Source: Streptomyces angustmyceticus (lineage in GTDB: Bacteria > Actinomycetota > Actinomycetes > Streptomycetales > Streptomycetaceae). Taken from it: a stretch of 64,000 nt of DNA. Shown one piece after another: positions 7,835 through 16,210 of this stretch. The position numbers and the translations under genes were made by a program. Each line of letters begins with the position of its first letter. Positions within the stretch are counted from its first letter, which is position 1. The DNA lies in NCBI RefSeq assembly GCF_019933235.1, contig NZ_CP082945.1:7167501-7231500 (forward strand), read 5' to 3'. Under the pieces are notes generated by a model. The model saw only the letters and a program-made list of their open reading frames with translations. It made no database searches and was not told where the DNA came from.

Positions 7835-9289
7835 TCAGGACACCAGCTCCACGGCCCGCCGGGTACGGCGGTGCTGCTCGGCCCAGTTCGTCAGCGCGGC
7901 GCCGCACGCGTGGTCGAGGTGGCGCAGCCCGGTCAGGTCGAGCTCCACCCCCCGGTCGGCGGGCAGTGCCTCCAGCTGGTCGAGGATCTTGGGCAGCCGC
8001 AGGAACGTGGCGTTGCCGACGGCACGCACGCGCACCGGCTCGTCCTCGTCCTCCGGGGTGTCGACTTCGAGGTGCACATGGGAGGTCTCCCACGCCGTCT
8101 TCGCGACCGCCAGCAGCAGACCGATCAGGACGCCCTCGAACATGTTGACCGTCACGATCGCGAGGGCCGTGACCAGCAGAACCACCGCCTCGCCCCGGTG
8201 CTCGCGCCACAGCGGCGGCAGCTCGCGCAGCGGGATGAGCTTGCAGCCCGCGTGGACCAGCACACCGGCCAGCGCGGCCACCGGCACCACACCCAGCGCG
8301 GCCGGGAAGGCCGCGGCGAACACCAGCAGCCAGACACCGTGCAGCACCCGCGCGGCCCTGGTCTTCGCGCCCGCCTGGACATTGGCCGCGCTGCGGACGA
8401 TGACGGCGGTCATCGGCAGGGCGCCGAGCAGCCCGCAGACGGTGTTGCCCGCGCCCTGCGCCATCAGCTCCTTGTCGTACTCGGTGCGCGGCCCGTCGTG
8501 CAGCCGGTCGACCGCGGCGGCGCTGAAGAGCGACTCGGCGGACGCGATCAGCGCGAAGGCCAGGACCGTGCCGAGCACCCCGATCTCGGTGAGCCGGCCG
8601 AGGTCGCCGAGGCCGGGCGGCTGGATCGCGTCCAGCAGCCCGCTGACCTCGACGCGCGCGACGGGCAGATCCAGCGCCCACACGGCGGTGGTGGCGAGCG
8701 CCACCGCGGCCAGCGGTGCGGGCAGCACCCGCGCGGCGCGCCGCCAGCGCGGCCACAGCACCAGGACGGCGATGGTGCCGGCGCCGACCGCGAGCGCGGA
8801 CAGCGCCGTGGCCGATCCCGCCGTGGCGGAGACCAGGCCGGGCAGCCCGCCGACGTTGGCGAGTCCGCTGCCCGGCGCCTTGGCGTCCGCGAGGGCGTAG
8901 AGCTGTCCGGCGATCAGGACCAGGCCGATGCCGGCCAGCATGCCCTGGACCACGGCGACCGAGATCGCCCGGAACCAGCGGCCCAGCTTCAGCGCGCCCA
9001 TGGCCAGTTGCAGCACACCGGCGGCCAGTACCAGCGCGCCGAGCGTCCCGAGGCCGTACTCCTTGACAGCCTCGAAGACCAGCACCGTCAGACCGGCGGC
9101 CGGGCCGCTGACCTGGAGGCTGCTGCCCGGCAGCAGACCGGTGAGCAGCCCGCCCACCACACCCGTGACGAGCCCCAGTTCGGCCGGGACCCCGGAAGCG
9201 ACGGCCACCCCGACACACAGCGGGACGGCCACGAGGAACACGACGAGAGAGGCGGTGAAGTCCGCCCGGAAGGAGGTGAAACGCTTCAT
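7835..9289 (-). CDS. SulP-family anion transporter with STAS domain
   Basis: 484 aa from the ATG at 9287-9289 (MKRFTSFRADFTASLVVFLV). It starts with the SulP entry helix (VAVPLCVGVAVASGVPAELG), has about 10-12 membrane helices, and carries LQVSGPAAGLTVLVF and AESLFSAAAVDRLHDGPRT typical of the bicarbonate/sulfate SulP branch. The STAS domain is at about 400-484 (GVELDLTGLRHLDHACGAAL). The beta-carbonic anhydrase gene ends 17 bp upstream on the same strand, so bicarbonate uptake is the likely function. The much longer upstream open reading is an out-of-frame overlap with that gene. Confidence 0.9.
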   Translation of the reverse strand: MKRFTSFRADFTASLVVFLVAVPLCVGVAVASGVPAELGLVTGVVGGLLTGLLPGSSLQVSGPAAGLTVLVFEAVKEYGLGTLGALVLAAGVLQLAMGALKLGRWFRAISVAVVQGMLAGIGLVLIAGQLYALADAKAPGSGLANVGGLPGLVSATAGSATALSALAVGAGTIAVLVLWPRWRRAARVLPAPLAAVALATTAVWALDLPVARVEVSGLLDAIQPPGLGDLGRLTEIGVLGTVLAFALIASAESLFSAAAVDRLHDGPRTEYDKELMAQGAGNTVCGLLGALPMTAVIVRSAANVQAGAKTRAARVLHGVWLLVFAAAFPAALGVVPVAALAGVLVHAGCKLIPLRELPPLWREHRGEAVVLLVTALAIVTVNMFEGVLIGLLLAVAKTAWETSHVHLEVDTPEDEDEPVRVRAVGNATFLRLPKILDQLEALPADRGVELDLTGLRHLDHACGAALTNWAEQHRRTRRAVELVS

Positions 9290-9306
9290 GAGGTCCCCAC
9301 CCGCCT

Positions 9307-9909
9307 TCACAGCGGGAGGAACAGGTCGGTGGCCGGGTGGTGCGCGGCCACCAGGCCGGTGTGCACCTCGTAGAACCAGCCGTGCAGGTTCACCTCGCCG
9401 GCGTCCAGCCGCTCCTGGACGCAGGGGTAGCCCCGCAGCCGGTCGAGCTGTTCGCGGACATGGTGCTGGACCGCGGCGGCGACCGTCGGCTCCTCGTCCT
9501 TGGGCAGCTGGTCGGAGAGCTGCTGCGCAAGCCAGTCGCGCACGGCGGGGGCGCCGGTCAGGTCCTCGCCACGCGCCTTGGCACCGACCGCGCCGCAGTG
9601 CGAATGACCGCACACCACGATGTCGGCCACGCCCAGGACGCGCATCGCGTACTCGATGGTGGCCGCCTCCGCGCAGGCCGTCATGTCCTCGCGGTAGACG
9701 GGCACGGCGTTGCCGGCGGTGCGGAGTTCGAAGAGTTCGCCGGGCCGGGCACCGGTGATCAGGGAGGGGACGACCCGCGAGTCGGAGCAGGTGATGAACA
9801 GGGCGAGGGGGGACTGGCCGGCCGCGAGCCGGCCGTAGGTCTCCTGCTCGTCCCCGCGGTCGGCGATACGGGCCATCAGGCCCCGGGCATGCTGAATGAA
9901 GGTCTCCAC
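9307..9909 (-). CDS. Beta-class carbonic anhydrase
   Basis: 200 aa from a GTG at 9909 preceded by GGGAG. Catalytic signature CSDSRV supplies zinc ligand Cys41 and the Asp43-Arg45 dyad. CGHSHCGAVG supplies His102 and Cys105. These three ligands with the Asp-Arg dyad define an active beta-CA, which interconverts CO2 and bicarbonate. It lies 17 bp upstream of the SulP gene on the same strand, matching the known pairing of SulP transporters with carbonic anhydrases. Confidence 0.95.
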   Translation of the reverse strand: METFIQHARGLMARIADRGDEQETYGRLAAGQSPLALFITCSDSRVVPSLITGARPGELFELRTAGNAVPVYREDMTACAEAATIEYAMRVLGVADIVVCGHSHCGAVGAKARGEDLTGAPAVRDWLAQQLSDQLPKDEEPTVAAAVQHHVREQLDRLRGYPCVQERLDAGEVNLHGWFYEVHTGLVAAHHPATDLFLPL

Positions 9910-10000
9910 GAGGAGGTCTCCCGTTGTCGAGTGGTGCCACTGTGGGGGTGGTGGCGGAAACGTGCGTCGTGCGGGGGTGGTGCGAGCCACCACACCGCTC

Positions 10001-10429
10001 TCAGCAGCGGAAGACGCAGTGCAGGACGGAGAGGGCGGCCGGTCTCGACGCGGCCTTGGTGGAGCTGCCGGCCGCCGGCTTCCCGGCGGCCGGGGCGGCG
10101 GCGGGCGACACGGCGCCGGCGCTGAACGGCGGCAGCGGCCGGCCGGTGTGCTGGGGAACGCCGACGGAGGTCCGGGCGGTGCGCCGCGGCTGGCCGCGCT
10201 CGGCCTCGCGCTTGGTCTTCTCCTCGTTGCCGTCACCGCCGCACTTGGCGGACGGCGCGGCGCTCGCGGACTTCGCGGCGGACGGGGCGGTGAACGCGGC
10301 CCTCGCCGCACCGGGCGCCGACGCCGCCCCGCTCAGCAGGAAGGCGAGGACCACCAGCAGGGCGGTCGCCGACATGCGGCACAGGCGCGGCACGGATATT
10401 CCCGTGGCCGAGGTGTCCCTCCGCATCAT
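10001..10429 (-). CDS. Small secreted or membrane-anchored protein of unknown function
   Basis: 142 aa from tandem ATGs at 10426-10429. A basic start and hydrophobic stretch (RMSATALLVVLAFLLSGAAS) look like a signal peptide or anchor. The rest is Ala/Pro/Lys-rich and probably disordered, ending in a striking VLHCVFRC tail. No domain was recognised. It is 91 bp upstream of the carbonic anhydrase on the same strand. The C-terminal CxxxC-like pair may be redox-active or metal-binding, but that is only a guess. Confidence 0.6.
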   Translation of the reverse strand: MMRRDTSATGISVPRLCRMSATALLVVLAFLLSGAASAPGAARAAFTAPSAAKSASAAPSAKCGGDGNEEKTKREAERGQPRRTARTSVGVPQHTGRPLPPFSAGAVSPAAAPAAGKPAAGSSTKAASRPAALSVLHCVFRC

Positions 10430-10571
10430 CGCCCCCCGTGGCTCGTCCACACGGTTCCACCCTGCCCTCACAGTGCAGCATCCAGGTTTCGGGCGGGATA
10501 ACGAGAAATGACGCCAAGTTTCAGCAATTCCTGGAAACGGCGCCGGGAACATGCTTCCGGCGAAGGCGTGT

Positions 10572-11882
10572 TCATGTCTGTTCCGGTGTCGTGGCGGCGA
10601 CCGCGGGCGCCGGGACGGGGTGCGACGGCCGGCGGGCCGCCCACAGGACGACGGGGACGACCGCCAGCGCGAGGATGCCGCCGGCCAGCGCCAGCGTCGG
10701 GTAGCCGCCGAGGACGACGACGAGTCCCGAGGACATGCCGCCCGCGGCACCCGCGAGGGCGATGCCGACGTCCACCAGCCCCTGCGCCGAGGCCCGGCCG
10801 GCGGGCGGCAGCGCGTCGGTGACCAGCGCGGTGCCGCTGACCAGGCCGAAGTTCCAGCCGAGGCCGAGCAGGACCAGGGCCGCGGCGAGCGCGGGAACGG
10901 AGTCCGGCGACGTGGCGGCGACCACCCCGGCGGCCAGCAGCAACGGACCGGACGCGCCGGCGATCCACCGCCGGCCGATCCGGTCGACCAGCAGACCGGT
11001 GAGCGGGGAGGGCAGGAACATCGCCCCGACGTGGAGGGCGATGACGAGTCCGGCCGCCTGCGTGCCGTGGCCGTGCGCCCGCATGTGCACCGGCGTCATC
11101 GTCATGACCGCGATCATCACGAACTGGGTGAGGACCATGACCAGGGTGCCGGTGGCCACCCCGCGCCGGTCCGCCCGGTCGGCCGGCAGGACTTCGGCCC
11201 CGTCCGCGGGGCGCCCGGCCGCCGTGTCGGCCCGCGCGGCGGCCAGTTTCTCGGCCAGCCGCAGCGGATCGGGCCGCAGCAGGCAGGCCAGGGCCACCGC
11301 GGCCGCCCCGAACGCGGCGACCGCGAGCAGGAAAGGACCGGCCAGACGGGGGATGCCCCAGGAGTGTGCGACCTGCCCGGTCAGCGTCACCAGGTTGGGG
11401 CCGATCACCGCGCCGAGGGTGGTGGCGAACAGCACGGTGCTCACGGCCCGTCCGCGCCGCGCCGGCGAGGCCAGGTCCGCACCCGCGTACCGTGCCATCA
11501 GGTTCGTCGCGGTCCCGGCTCCGTAGACCACCAGGGACGTGAACAGCAGCAGCGCACTGCCCAGGGCGGCCGCCACCACGACCCCCAGGCTGCCGAGCGC
11601 CCCGACGGCGTACCCGAGCGCCAGGCCGGGACGCCGGCCGTGGCGCCGGCAGAGCTGGCCGATGCCGACGGCGCCGAGCGCGGCCCCGGCGGTGAACAGC
11701 GCGCTGGGCACGCCCGCCAGGCCGGTCGAGCCGAGCATCTCCTCGGCGAGCAGCGCGCCGACGGTGATTCCCGCGGCGAGGCCCGCTCCGCTGAGGATCT
11801 GGGCGAAGACCAGGACGGCCAGGATCCGCCGCTGTTCGGGTATCGCGCGGTCGGCGGGGGCGGCGTGGGGTGCGCTCATCAT
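10572..11882 (-). CDS. MFS transporter
   Basis: 436 aa with about 12 membrane segments split 6+6 by a charged loop (RLAEKLAAARADTAAGRPAD). Between helices 2 and 3 it has the MFS motif-A-like GQLCRRHGRRPGLALGYAVG, and a second copy TGLLVDRIGRRWIAGASG. It is a probable exporter of unknown substrate. The gene starts 18 bp after the stop of the GRDP-like gene on the same strand, so it is probably the last gene of the peptide operon and could export its product. Confidence 0.9.
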   Translation of the reverse strand: MMSAPHAAPADRAIPEQRRILAVLVFAQILSGAGLAAGITVGALLAEEMLGSTGLAGVPSALFTAGAALGAVGIGQLCRRHGRRPGLALGYAVGALGSLGVVVAAALGSALLLFTSLVVYGAGTATNLMARYAGADLASPARRGRAVSTVLFATTLGAVIGPNLVTLTGQVAHSWGIPRLAGPFLLAVAAFGAAAVALACLLRPDPLRLAEKLAAARADTAAGRPADGAEVLPADRADRRGVATGTLVMVLTQFVMIAVMTMTPVHMRAHGHGTQAAGLVIALHVGAMFLPSPLTGLLVDRIGRRWIAGASGPLLLAAGVVAATSPDSVPALAAALVLLGLGWNFGLVSGTALVTDALPPAGRASAQGLVDVGIALAGAAGGMSSGLVVVLGGYPTLALAGGILALAVVPVVLWAARRPSHPVPAPAVAATTPEQT

Positions 11883-11900
11883 TCTCCGTTCGGACCTGTG

Positions 11901-12410
11901 CTACGTCGGCATGGGTTCCAGCGCCGCGATGGCCGCGAGCGACAGTCCCATCTGCTCATGGAGGAAACGCACCATGGTCCAGTGCGGCAGCGCGCCCTCG
12001 TCGTACGGGCCGAACTCCCGGCAGTACAACGGGATCCAGCGCAGCGCCTCTTCGAGCGCCTGCTCGCGGCCCGGTTCCTGCTGGTAGTCCTCGTAGGCGA
12101 TGCTGCGGTGCTCGATGAAGAAGTGTCCGGGCAGCCGTTCCTCGCACAGCGCACGGTATTCGCGGGTCTGCAGGATGAGGTAGTGCCAGATTTCGTCGAT
12201 GTCCTGCTCGACGGGCAGGAAGAGGCCGCTGAGCCGGTCGCGGTACCGGGAGACGAGGTAGAGGTAGCGCAGGCACTCGGTGACCTGGCGCGCCACGAAC
12301 TCCCGCGGCGCGGCGCTCTTGCCGTCGAAGTGCGTGACCACCTCGGTGTACAGCGCCGCACCGAGCAGGTCTTCGAGGTCTTCGGGAGATATCCGCGCTG
12401 CGGTGGTCAT
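11901..12410 (-). CDS. GRDP-like (glycine-rich domain-containing-like) protein in peptide locus
   Basis: 169 aa from the ATG at 12410. The segment FLPVEQDIDEIWHYLILQTR (His76 in the DxxWHxxL core) followed by EYRALCEERLPGHFFIEHRS resembles the DUF1399/GRDP-like family, whose members share D-x-x-W-H-x-H/L-x-L and a second His block. No biochemical function is established for bacterial members as far as I know. The His and Asp residues could bind metal. The gene lies 49 bp after the adenylate-forming gene and just before the MFS gene, so it is probably a tailoring or accessory protein. The family assignment is from motif memory only. Confidence 0.6.
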   Translation of the reverse strand: MTTAARISPEDLEDLLGAALYTEVVTHFDGKSAAPREFVARQVTECLRYLYLVSRYRDRLSGLFLPVEQDIDEIWHYLILQTREYRALCEERLPGHFFIEHRSIAYEDYQQEPGREQALEEALRWIPLYCREFGPYDEGALPHWTMVRFLHEQMGLSLAAIAALEPMPT

Positions 12411-12459
12411 GCTTCTCCTGTCCGGGTGGGGAGGTGGTCGGGGCGGGCGTCCGGCCGGT

Positions 12460-13698
12460 TCAGCGGCCGGTCGTGAGCCAGGCGTACTTTCCCGACCTCC
12501 CGATGGGGAGGTGGGCACGGTGGTCGAGCCGGCAGCGCCGCCCGGTCAGGGCGCTGACGCTGTCGGCCAGCACCTCGGCCTGCTCGGGCTCGACGGGTGT
12601 GCCGCCGAACGTCGTGTACTCCAGCCGTGCCGTCTCCTCGCCGGTCAGCCGCAGCTGGTACACGAAGACGTGCGGGGACGCCTCGCCGATGCACCGGTCG
12701 AGGTCGCCCTGTGCGACGGGGCCGTGCGGCGTGCCGAGCAACTCCTTTTCCCGCCCGCAGAACTGGGAGATCTTCCCCGGGTCCGGCGTGCCGTCCAGGG
12801 TGCGTACGCAGTCGCCCGAGCGGTAGCGGACCAGCGGCATGAAGGGATTGCGCACGCTGGTGACGATGAGCTGGTAGATCGTGCTGCCGTCGGCCACCGG
12901 GTGGAGCTCGACGCTCATCTTGTCCAGGTGCGGCCGGTAGGTGCCGCGGCGGTCGCTGAAGTAGAGGTAGCCCAGCTCGGTGCTGCCGAACAGGTCGATG
13001 ACCGGGCAGGCGAAGTGCTGGTGCAGGAAGCGCCGGACGTTCACCGGGGTGTACTCGTAGGCGTGGATGATGCTGGCGGGCGGCGGGAAGTCGTCCCACA
13101 GCCCGAATTCGGCGACCTTCCGCAGCAGATGTGCCAGGTGGTAGCCGGAGCAGTCGAGGTGGTACCAGCCGCGCGGATGCGCTCGCGCGGCGTCCCGGAT
13201 CTCCTGGAGCATCCGCACCACCTCGTCGCGTTCCCACCGCGCCGGGTCGAGCCGCAGATTGAGATAGCGGGTGCGGTCGTCGAGCCGCCGGTCGGCGGGG
13301 GAGGGCACCGGCTCCGGCGGGGTGCCGCGCCGTGCGGCGTTGACCCGCGCCACGTGTTCCGTCGCCAGGACCGTGGTCAGCGAGACCCGGCGGCAGCCCG
13401 ATTCCCAGGTGTCGGCGATGTCGGGGTGCTCGCTCCACAGCCGGTAGTACGAGTGCAGCAGGAAGTACGGGGGCCGGATGATCTGCATCCGGGCGTGGTG
13501 GGTGCCGGTGGAGAGGACGAATTCCGCCTCGCCGGCCTCCAGCGCCGCGGCCAGCCGGGGCGTCATCCAGTTGTCCGGGAAGCCGCGCGCGATCTCCGGC
13601 TTGTCGAGCAGGGGGAAATGGCCCTTCGCGAGCGACTCACGGTAGATCGGAATGTCGCGTATCTGCTCGATGACCTCGGCGGTCGGCTGACCATCCAT
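12460..13698 (-). CDS. PaaK/CapK-like adenylate-forming enzyme
   Basis: 412 aa from the ATG at 13698 with GAGGAA upstream. It resembles the phenylacetate-CoA ligase/coenzyme F synthetase branch of AMP-forming enzymes: phosphate-loop-like LSTGTHHARMQI near residue 60, A5-like DLFGSTELGYLYFSDRRG, A7-like PLVRYRSGDCVRT, A8-like CGREKELLGTP, and a C-terminal lid domain. These enzymes activate a carboxylate as an acyl-adenylate and pass it to a nucleophile. It is 162 bp downstream of the GCIS peptide gene, with a hairpin between, so it may activate a carboxylate of the peptide or an acyl group for it. The substrate is unknown. Confidence 0.8.
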   Translation of the reverse strand: MDGQPTAEVIEQIRDIPIYRESLAKGHFPLLDKPEIARGFPDNWMTPRLAAALEAGEAEFVLSTGTHHARMQIIRPPYFLLHSYYRLWSEHPDIADTWESGCRRVSLTTVLATEHVARVNAARRGTPPEPVPSPADRRLDDRTRYLNLRLDPARWERDEVVRMLQEIRDAARAHPRGWYHLDCSGYHLAHLLRKVAEFGLWDDFPPPASIIHAYEYTPVNVRRFLHQHFACPVIDLFGSTELGYLYFSDRRGTYRPHLDKMSVELHPVADGSTIYQLIVTSVRNPFMPLVRYRSGDCVRTLDGTPDPGKISQFCGREKELLGTPHGPVAQGDLDRCIGEASPHVFVYQLRLTGEETARLEYTTFGGTPVEPEQAEVLADSVSALTGRRCRLDHRAHLPIGRSGKYAWLTTGR

Positions 13699-13774
13699 GG
13701 ATTCCTCGTCCTTGGTCGAAGGAGGTGCCCCGCACGGGAATTCGGGGTGCGGTGCCCGGAGCGGCCGGTGACCG

Positions 13775-13837
13775 CGGCGGGCCGGCGGCCCGGGAACGGA
13801 GGGTGGTGGCCCGTTCCCGGTGATCGCCGGCCCGCCG
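13775..13837 (-). terminator. Two-part hairpin between peptide gene and adenylate-forming gene
   Basis: Outer stem of 13 bp (13775-13787 with 13825-13837, CGGCGGGCCGGCG) and inner stem of 10 bp (13790-13799 with 13811-13820, CCGGGAACGG) are separated by short bulges. It sits just after the peptide stop codon. Partial terminators at this place let precursor mRNA exceed that of downstream enzymes in many ribosomal peptide operons. The structure is seen; the attenuation role is inferred. Confidence 0.7.
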
Positions 13838-13859
13838 AGGGCCCCTGAGGGCGTGAGGG

Positions 13860-14015
13860 TCAGGAGATACAGCCGGCCTTCGGCGCGGCGCTGATGCAGC
13901 CCGCCTTCGGTGCCGCGCTGATGCAGCCGTTCTTCGCCGCCTGCTGTGCGGAGTTGGCGGCCAGCCAGTTCTGCCAGACCTGGTCCTGGGCCATCTTCTT
14001 GATGAGCTGCTCCAT
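13860..14015 (-). CDS. Candidate RiPP precursor peptide with three GCIS motifs
   Basis: 51 aa from the ATG at 14015, with GGAGG 6 bases upstream. The N-terminal 28 residues (MEQLIKKMAQDQVWQNWLAA, then NSAQQAAK) look like a helical leader. The C-terminal 23 residues read NGCIS followed by two perfect copies of AAPKAGCIS. The synonymous codons differ between copies (AGC, TCC; TGC, TGT), so the repeat is kept at protein level. A short peptide with leader and repeated Cys/Ser core, next to an adenylating enzyme, a GRDP-like protein and an exporter, fits a ribosomally made, modified peptide. I do not recognise the class. No homologue was searched. Confidence 0.8.
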   Translation of the reverse strand: MEQLIKKMAQDQVWQNWLAANSAQQAAKNGCISAAPKAGCISAAPKAGCIS

Positions 14016-14087
14016 GGGAACCTCCGGTGTGAATGCGGAAGACGAACCGGGCATACGGCGCTGACCTGCGCTGATGCCGCTGCACCG

Positions 14088-14117
14088 AAGGTAAAAGTAT
14101 GACCAAGTGAATGTCAA
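14088..14117 (-). promoter_or_regulatory. Vegetative-type promoter for the GCIS peptide gene
   Basis: On the minus strand TTGACA (14112-14117) and TACCTT (14088-14093) are 18 bases apart, a good match to housekeeping sigma consensus. The predicted transcript would start about 65 bases before the peptide ATG. This AT-richer stretch lies in the 347-bp gap between the peptide gene and hypX. No structured RNA was recognised in the rest of the gap. Confidence 0.6.
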
Positions 14118-14362
14118 TTAAAGGCAATGTCATCGACGGCGGATGCGTGCGGGGCGCGCCAACTTTGGCGGGATTTCGTCAAGATGATCTACCGCCGGAA
14201 CCAATTGACGGCCAGTCAGACGACCTGTGGGGCGGACGTTGGGCCGCCCGGCGGCCGTCGATCGGGTGACCCCGGGCGCGGCTCCGGCGCCGGACCGCCG
14301 CCCGTGGGGAACGATCACGACCGATCATCCGCCGACCGGTTCCGGCCCCAGGGGAGTCCGCA

Positions 14363-16072
14363 GTGCGCATTCTGCTCATCGCCGGCGCGTTCAACAGCCT
14401 GACGCAGCGCGTCTACGCGGAACTCGGCGAGCGGGGGCACCACCTGGGCGTGGAGCTGGTGACGCGCGACACGCCCCTCCTCGACGTGGTGCGCCGCCAC
14501 GCCCCCGACCTGATCGTGGCGCCGATGCTCACGACGGCCGTGCCCCGCGAGGTGTGGTCGGCCTGCCCCTGCCTGATCGTGCACCCCGGCCCCGTCGGCG
14601 ACCGGGGCCCCTCCTCGGTGGACTGGGCGGTGCACCTGGGCGCCGACCGGTGGGGCGTCACGGTCCTGCAGGCCAACGACGAGATGGACGCCGGCGACAT
14701 CTGGGCCGCCGCCGACTTCCCCGTCCCCGCCGTGGGCAAGAGCGACCTGTACCGCAACGAGATCGCCGACGGCGCGATCGAGGCGGTGCTGACGGCCGTG
14801 GCCCGCGTCGCGTCCGGCACCCACCGGCCGCGGCCGCAGGCCACCCTGCCCGCCGCCGCACGGCCCGGCCGCCCCCGGCCGCCCTTCCGCCAGGACCTGC
14901 GCCGGATCGACTGGCACGCCGACCCCACCGACACCGTCGTGCGCAAGCTGCGCGCCGCCGACTCCCGGCCCGGCGTACGCGATGAACTCCTCGGCGTCAC
15001 CTGGTACTTGCACGGCGGCCACCCCGAGGACACCCTGACCGGCAGGCCGGGCGAGCTGCTCGCCACCCGGTGCGGCGCGATCTGCCGGGCGACGGCCGAC
15101 GGGGCGGTATGGATTCCGGAACTACGGGCGCCCCGTGCCCCCGGGGAGCCCGCTTCCCCCAAACTGCCCGCCACGCTGGCGCTCGGCGCGCGTCTGCCGC
15201 GGCTCCCGGAGGTGCCCGCCCCGCTGGACCCCGGCGGCGGCCCCCGTACCTGGAGCGACATCCGCTACCGCGAGGACGGCCCGGCCGGCTTCCTGGAATT
15301 CTCCTTCCCCGGCGGCGCGATGAGCACCGACCACTGCCGACGCCTGCTCGCCGCCTACCGCCACGCCTGCTCCCGCCCGACCTCCGTGCTGGTGCTCGGC
15401 GGCCGCCGGGACTTCTTCTCCAACGGCATCCATCTCCACGTCATCGAGGCCGCCGCCGACCCCGCCGAGGAGTCCTGGGCCAACATCCAGGCCATGGACG
15501 ACCTGGTGCACGCCGTCCTGACCACCACCGACCGGCTGGTGGTCGCCGCGCTCGGCGGCAACGCGGCGGCGGGCGGGGCGATGCTGGCCCTCGCCGCCGA
15601 CGAGGTGTGGTGCCGCTCGGCCGTGGTGCTCAACCCCCACTACCGGCTGATGGGGCTCTACGGCTCGGAGTACTGGACCTATACGCTGCCCCGCCGGGCG
15701 GGCCACGAGGCGGCCGGGCGGCTGATGGCCCGCGCCCTGCCGATGACCGCGGCGGCCGGAGCGCGGCTCGGCCTGGTCGACCGCATCATCGACAGCACCG
15801 CGCAGGACTTCACCGCACGGACCGCCCACCTCGCCCGGAGGCTGGCGTCGGCGGCCGCGACCCAGGCCCGTATCGCCACGAAGAAGGCCGCCCGGGAGCG
15901 CGACGAGGCACAGCGGCCGCTCGCCGCCTACCGGGAGGAGGAACTGGCCCGGATGCACCGCACCTTCTTCGACCCGGACGAGCCCTACCACGCCCTGCGC
16001 CGCGCCTTCGTGCGCAAGGAACCCGGGCCCGGCACCCCCGCGCACCTGAACACCCCGGCCGCCGGGGCCTGA
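14363..16072 (+). CDS. hypX: HypX: formyl-transferase/enoyl-CoA-hydratase fusion for hydrogenase CO ligand
   Basis: 569 aa from a GTG with AGGGGAG upstream. Residues 1-260 resemble 10-formyl-THF-dependent transferases with the HypX version of the cofactor loop, VHPGPVGDRGPSSVDWA around His74. Residues about 290-540 are a crotonase-like domain with FFSNGIHLHVIEAAADPAEE, GGNAAAGGAMLALAADEVW and NPHYRLMGLYGSEYWTYTLP, all very close to HypX. Family knowledge: HypX makes CO from formyl-THF via formyl-CoA for the [NiFe] centre in air. No hydrogenase or other hyp gene is in this window. It is divergent from the GCIS peptide gene. Confidence 0.9.
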   Translation: MRILLIAGAFNSLTQRVYAELGERGHHLGVELVTRDTPLLDVVRRHAPDLIVAPMLTTAVPREVWSACPCLIVHPGPVGDRGPSSVDWAVHLGADRWGVTVLQANDEMDAGDIWAAADFPVPAVGKSDLYRNEIADGAIEAVLTAVARVASGTHRPRPQATLPAAARPGRPRPPFRQDLRRIDWHADPTDTVVRKLRAADSRPGVRDELLGVTWYLHGGHPEDTLTGRPGELLATRCGAICRATADGAVWIPELRAPRAPGEPASPKLPATLALGARLPRLPEVPAPLDPGGGPRTWSDIRYREDGPAGFLEFSFPGGAMSTDHCRRLLAAYRHACSRPTSVLVLGGRRDFFSNGIHLHVIEAAADPAEESWANIQAMDDLVHAVLTTTDRLVVAALGGNAAAGGAMLALAADEVWCRSAVVLNPHYRLMGLYGSEYWTYTLPRRAGHEAAGRLMARALPMTAAAGARLGLVDRIIDSTAQDFTARTAHLARRLASAAATQARIATKKAARERDEAQRPLAAYREEELARMHRTFFDPDEPYHALRRAFVRKEPGPGTPAHLNTPAAGA

Positions 16073-16210
16073 GGTGACCGGACCCGGCCGGGTGCGTGCC
16101 CGCCGGACCGGCGGATGGACGGCGGGGGGCGCGGTCCGCAGGAGCACGGCCGGGGCCCGGCCACCGACAGGCGCCCCCCCCCGCGGCCGAGCGGTGCCGC
16201 CGGCGGTGCC

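Noticed and set aside
7835..9940. SulP gene extended upstream to 701 codons
   Set aside because: The extra N terminus overlaps the carbonic anhydrase gene out of frame and has no family similarity; the SulP entry helix starts at the ATG at 9289.
12460..14133. Adenylate-forming gene extended to 557 codons through the peptide gene
   Set aside because: The extension is the peptide region read in another frame; the ATG at 13698 with its ribosome site fits the family.
14363..16072. Idea that the formyltransferase-like gene is a peptide-formylating RiPP enzyme
   Set aside because: Both halves carry HypX-specific loops, so hydrogenase CO-ligand synthesis is the better call; only the location hints otherwise.
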